Positions 57,626 through 60,257 of a stretch of 60,257 nucleotides of DNA are shown in pieces. The stretch covers positions 1 to 60,257 of IMG/VR virus record IMGVR_UViG_3300027759_000010, one strand, 5' to 3'. The DNA comes from a virus. The first letter of the stretch is position 1; every line of letters starts with the position of its first letter. Below the pieces are notes generated by a model. That model made no database searches. It was given only the letters and a program-made list of their open reading frames with translations, and was not told the DNA's origin. A program made the translations under genes and the position numbers.

Positions 57626-57882
57626 GCCATTGGGCCTCTGGCTGTAATGCCCTTAGTAGCCGCGCCGTTACCACGGGTGACGATACCGGATGTCTTAGTT
57701 GGGTTTTCACCGTTGTTAATGACACCAACACTCATTCTCATGGTGCTAAGGCTGCTAATGCTGGAATCCTTGCCGGGATTTTCTGACATCACCAAAACTT
57801 TGCCGTTCATTTTGTGCGGCACAGCATAAGTGGCGGCGTCGCCAACTTCTTTACCCATAACTTTTTTGCTGAATTTAGCCAT
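57622..57882 (-). CDS. Small basic virion-associated protein with ATKG-type tail
   Basis: 86 aa. Basic N-terminus MAKFSKKVMGKEVGDAATYA and C-terminus GNGAATKGITARGPMA, a variant of the ATKGKTxG tail on the 285-701 and 1452-1775 products. Small, with no enzyme motif. Common at this position in uncultured phages. Confidence 0.8.
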   Translation of the reverse strand: MAKFSKKVMGKEVGDAATYAVPHKMNGKVLVMSENPGKDSSISSLSTMRMSVGVINNGENPTKTSGIVTRGNGAATKGITARGPMA

Positions 57883-57884
57883 GA

Positions 57885-58088
57885 TTAGCCTCCACGTTGG
57901 TTAGCAACTTTAGCCATGCCACGACCGTACTTGAGCATCATCTCATTGGTCTTACCGCCCTTAGCTAGCTTTGTAGGTGGTTTGCCGGGGTGCATGTTTT
58001 TCTCGTGTTTACCGATAGCAGACTTAATCATCTTTTTGTCCTGCGCCATGTCCATCTTCATGTCTGCTTTTGCGTCATCATGTTTCAT
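57885..58088 (-). CDS. Small Lys/Met-rich protein (67 aa)
   Basis: Begins MKHDDAKADMKMDMAQDKKM and contains HEKNMHPGKPPTKLAKGGKT, a recognisable small phage protein with a helical basic core. Likely virion-associated or DNA-binding. Starts just after the zinc protein gene, with GGAGT as ribosome site. Confidence 0.8.
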   Translation of the reverse strand: MKHDDAKADMKMDMAQDKKMIKSAIGKHEKNMHPGKPPTKLAKGGKTNEMMLKYGRGMAKVANQRGG

Positions 58089-58099
58089 ATTAAACTCCT

Positions 58100-58483
58100 T
58101 TAATTAACTGTAACTGTACCAACAAATGTCGTTGCCACCAAGTAGTTTGGCGTCAGAGCGGCATCAAAATTACTGGCCCCACCTACTGGGTTCCAACCCC
58201 ACTGAATGTCTCGTGAACCACCGGTCGGATTGCCAGCAGTGTTTACGCCCGCCGTAACGTAGGTTGAGTCGTGGCGTGGATTGCGCACCGCTTGTGGGTC
58301 ATCTACTGGGTACATACCCAACTGCAACTGCGGCTGGTCAGGATCAAAACATTGAGGGCAAACAAGTAGGTTATATATCTTGGTCTTTTGTATCTCTTTA
58401 CGAAGCGCTGTCAATTTAAACTGAAAACCGCAGCGATCACACATAGCAATACTGTTTTTACCAGAGGCAAAACGATTACCCAT
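58100..58483 (-). CDS. Zinc-ribbon virion-associated protein (127 aa)
   Basis: Start 58483 chosen for its GAGG ribosome site; a longer reading starts at 58495. C15/C18 (MCDRCGF) and C42/C45 (VCPQCFD) form a zinc ribbon, followed by DPDQPQLQLGMYPVDDPQAV and a beta-rich C-terminus. Members sit near head-tail genes in aquatic phages; the role is unknown. Overlaps the HNH gene by 8 bp. Confidence 0.82.
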   Translation of the reverse strand: MGNRFASGKNSIAMCDRCGFQFKLTALRKEIQKTKIYNLLVCPQCFDPDQPQLQLGMYPVDDPQAVRNPRHDSTYVTAGVNTAGNPTGGSRDIQWGWNPVGGASNFDAALTPNYLVATTFVGTVTVN

Positions 58484-58943
58484 GTGCCACCTCAAACTTA
58501 TTCTTCTTGCGTATGTTGTCTACGCCGCGCAAAAACTGAAGGTTGTTTGGTACATGCAACCCAGACACAAGTTTACCTTGCAGTGGGACTACGTGGTCAA
58601 CATGCCACGGTTCTTCGTTGTTACGCGCCAGCATTGCCGCAACCGAGTAGTAGCATTTAATTTTTAACCGGTCAAACGGTGAAAGCCACACAGGTGTACG
58701 TTGCTTAATCACTTTTTTGCGCATCGAACACAAAAAGTTTATTTTGCCTTTGTTTGCTTGCCGGTACTCTCGTTTTTGCGCTAGGCTTGCTTCTTGTGTA
58801 GCGTAATACGCAGCCCGTTTGTTGGCAATAATTTTCTCTTTATTAGCCGCCCTGTAAGCGCGTTTAACCTCTGCAATACGGGCTTTGTTGGCCTCGTAGT
58901 ACGCCTTGTGGTACGCAGTGTCGGTAACGCGCTTTGGCTTCAT
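58476..58943 (-). CDS. HNH endonuclease (mobile) in structural operon
   Basis: 155 aa from ATG 58943, which overlaps the gp4-like gene stop (ATGA); an upstream reading is inside that gene. The N-terminal part has repeated basic Tyr/Lys/Ala helices (AYYEANKARIAEVKRAYRAA). HNH motif at the C-terminus: HVDHVVPLQ (H114, D116, H117) with NNLQFL (N133/N134). Lies between head-completion and zinc-protein genes; a probable freestanding homing endonuclease. Confidence 0.88.
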   Translation of the reverse strand: MKPKRVTDTAYHKAYYEANKARIAEVKRAYRAANKEKIIANKRAAYYATQEASLAQKREYRQANKGKINFLCSMRKKVIKQRTPVWLSPFDRLKIKCYYSVAAMLARNNEEPWHVDHVVPLQGKLVSGLHVPNNLQFLRGVDNIRKKNKFEVAHG

Positions 58944-59890
58944 GTGCCGCTTCCAATAAACATCTGCCGAGGCACGAATCTGACACTTGCTTTTTCTCTG
59001 TCCTCGGTTGCAGCCAACTCCCAAGCCTCATCGTACTGTTGCTTTAGTACAGGCAAGCGTTCAGCGCCGCCAACAATTTTTAACGCCAGATAGTACGCAA
59101 GGCCAGCGGCCAAACATGGGATAAACCTGAACGGCACGTCCATCACGTTCACACCACCACCGGCATCCTGCGTGCGGCGTAAGCGCCAGTAGACAAATGT
59201 GTATTGCTGCGATCCATCAGGAGTCGGCCAGACCGTAACGGCGGGGACTTGCGCCCAGTACACAGTAGCCGCAGCGGTATGAGCCGCAGCGATCGTTTCT
59301 TGCTGGCCACGGGAGCAGTTAAACAGCGTACCCGTCTTAGCGTTTGCGTTCTGGGTGATGTAACCGTAGTTGATGATCTCGTCATCAATCTTAACGAAGC
59401 CCGTAGCGGGTAGACCCGTTACATCATTCAGCACAATGGATGTACTCGTAGACGTAATTGTTGTTGTAAGCGTCGCAGCAACCGGGGTATTTTGGCCGTT
59501 GTACCGCTGAATCCAGACTTGGATCGGTCTGGCTTGTTGAATCTTGTTGGGGATCGTAGCGTACGTAGAAACACTAATACGTGTGATCGTTAAGTCAGCC
59601 TGTGTATTGGCTACATTGTTGCCGGTACGTATAACGTGCTCGATCAGATCCACTGTGTCATCTGGCAGGGCGTATGTATTCTGGCCTTGAACAAGAGTGA
59701 TCTCACCTTGCTCCATTGTCCACATATTGATACCGCGATTGGCCCAATCTGCAAACATGATGTTCAAGCTACGGCGGGCAGTACGCAAGTCGTAACCAGT
59801 ACGCATCTCGCTTCCGGCGCGTTCAAACGCCTCCTCAACTAGCTCATCGAGTTGGAGGTTAAAACTAGATGCGCCAGAAGTAATTGCCAT
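58940..59890 (-). CDS. Head-completion protein, P22 gp4-like
   Basis: 316 aa. The N-terminus FNLQLDELVEEAFERAGSEM, then RTGYDLRTARRSLNIMFADW and ANRGINMWTMEQGEI, is the tail-accessory factor family (P22 gp4-like) that binds below the portal. The middle has an inserted beta-rich segment (TTTITSTSTSIVLNDVTGLP). The C-terminus is helical. It seals the packaged head and recruits tail proteins. Preceded by the 77-aa gene. Confidence 0.88.
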   Translation of the reverse strand: MAITSGASSFNLQLDELVEEAFERAGSEMRTGYDLRTARRSLNIMFADWANRGINMWTMEQGEITLVQGQNTYALPDDTVDLIEHVIRTGNNVANTQADLTITRISVSTYATIPNKIQQARPIQVWIQRYNGQNTPVAATLTTTITSTSTSIVLNDVTGLPATGFVKIDDEIINYGYITQNANAKTGTLFNCSRGQQETIAAAHTAAATVYWAQVPAVTVWPTPDGSQQYTFVYWRLRRTQDAGGGVNVMDVPFRFIPCLAAGLAYYLALKIVGGAERLPVLKQQYDEAWELAATEDREKASVRFVPRQMFIGSGT

Positions 59891-60123
59891 TATCTAAACC
59901 CTGCCGTTTTCTTTGCAATTGTTTTGGGTTGGGCTACGAACTGCTTCCCGGCGGCTTTTCCTGCTCGCTTGGCTTTGGTCGTTGCAGCGTACTCACTAGA
60001 GCTAAGACTTTTAATCGCAGCGCTTGGAAGGTATCTTTCACCTGTTTCAGAAGATTTTTTACCACTTTTTGTTCTCCATTTTTGGTCGCCCCAGTCTTTC
60101 AGGGATTTCTGCGGGGCTTTCAT
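59890..60123 (-). CDS. DUF5872-like small basic protein (77 aa)
   Basis: MKAPQKSLKDWGDQKWRTKS, then GERYLPSAAIKSLSSSEYAA and TTKAKRAGKAAGKQ, match DUF5872 proteins found in many phages. Very basic. The start lies one base after the stop of the junction-spanning gene and the end overlaps the gp4-like start. DUF5872 has no established biochemical role. Confidence 0.85.
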   Translation of the reverse strand: MKAPQKSLKDWGDQKWRTKSGKKSSETGERYLPSAAIKSLSSSEYAATTKAKRAGKAAGKQFVAQPKTIAKKTAGFR

Positions 60124-60124
60124 C

Positions 60125-60257
60125 TCAGTCCTTGTACCCGCCGCCAGCAGCTTTATAACGTTTAGCCATCAATTGAGCTTTACGGGCCGACCACTCGCCA
60201 GCACCTGTACCCTGCACTGCGGCAGCTTTTACGCTGTTAAAAATACGCTTGCGTAGC
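60125..60257 (-). CDS. 3' part of junction-spanning small basic protein
   Basis: This is the same gene as 1-240 read at the other end of the linearised map. Here 43 codons plus TGA at 60127-60125 are visible, ending AAGGGYKD. The first 127 bases of overlap belong to the terminal repeat. Confidence 0.85.
   Translation of the reverse strand, partial: LRKRIFNSVKAAAVQGTGAGEWSARKAQLMAKRYKAAGGGYKD
60131..60257. repeat. Right copy of 127-bp terminal direct repeat
   Basis: Identical to 1-127. See the left copy; it shows circular closure of the assembly. Confidence 0.97.

Noticed and set aside
1-60257. Lysogeny module (integrase, excisionase, CI-type repressor pair, attachment site)
   Set aside because: No tyrosine or serine recombinase and no divergent repressor/Cro pair; small HTH proteins alone do not show lysogeny.

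Overview
The window is one complete genome of a tailed, podovirus-type bacteriophage (Caudoviricetes). Its first 127 bases are repeated exactly as its last 127 bases (1-127 = 60131-60257), so it is a linearised circular map of about 60,130 bp, and one small gene runs across the cut. The structural genes identify a P22-like short-tailed virion: P22-type portal, gp4-like head-completion protein, gp10-like tail hub, large internal virion proteins, and no tape measure or tail tube. No integrase, excisionase, partition gene or convincing lytic/lysogenic switch was seen. The small conserved proteins look like those of uncultured aquatic phages. The host is probably Gram-negative, but the sequence does not name it.

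The genome has two transcription units that diverge from an intergenic region at about 11.77-12.14 kb and converge on a terminator at about 33.78 kb. The rightward (+) early arm (12.1-33.7 kb) starts with dense small genes, then a MoxR-type AAA+ ATPase, a VWA protein with an HExxH motif, and partner genes (15.4-20.2 kb). Replication and recombination genes follow: VRR-NUC nuclease, family A DNA polymerase, a Cas4/AddB-like nuclease, an SF2 (SNF2-like) helicase, a zinc-binding ssDNA-binding-type protein, and a primase-helicase fusion. Two homing-type or HNH-type genes lie elsewhere in the genome.

The leftward (-) late arm runs from 11.77 kb to 1, wraps through 60.1 kb and continues to 33.79 kb. 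In transcription order it carries the terminases, portal, a GroES-like co-chaperonin, scaffold, decoration protein and major capsid protein followed by an intrinsic terminator. Next come small virion-associated proteins, head completion, tail/fibre proteins, a lysis block (membrane proteins, holin-like protein, M15 endolysin), the gp10-like hub, and four large internal proteins ending in a 2,096-residue polyvalent protein. A GIY-YIG homing endonuclease is inserted on the opposite strand, and an HNH endonuclease sits within the structural operon.

The most unusual signals are non-coding. A 14-bp palindrome, CTAACA-NN-TGTTAG, recurs more than a dozen times, nearly all at gene junctions of the first 10 kb of the early arm. 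A non-coding stretch at 12.87-13.60 kb holds a terminator, two tandem structured repeats, seven CGTAAC/GTTACG iterons, an AT-rich tract and a near-consensus promoter that recurs almost unchanged at 15.3 kb. Together they suggest a phage-specific regulator with many sites and a candidate replication origin.
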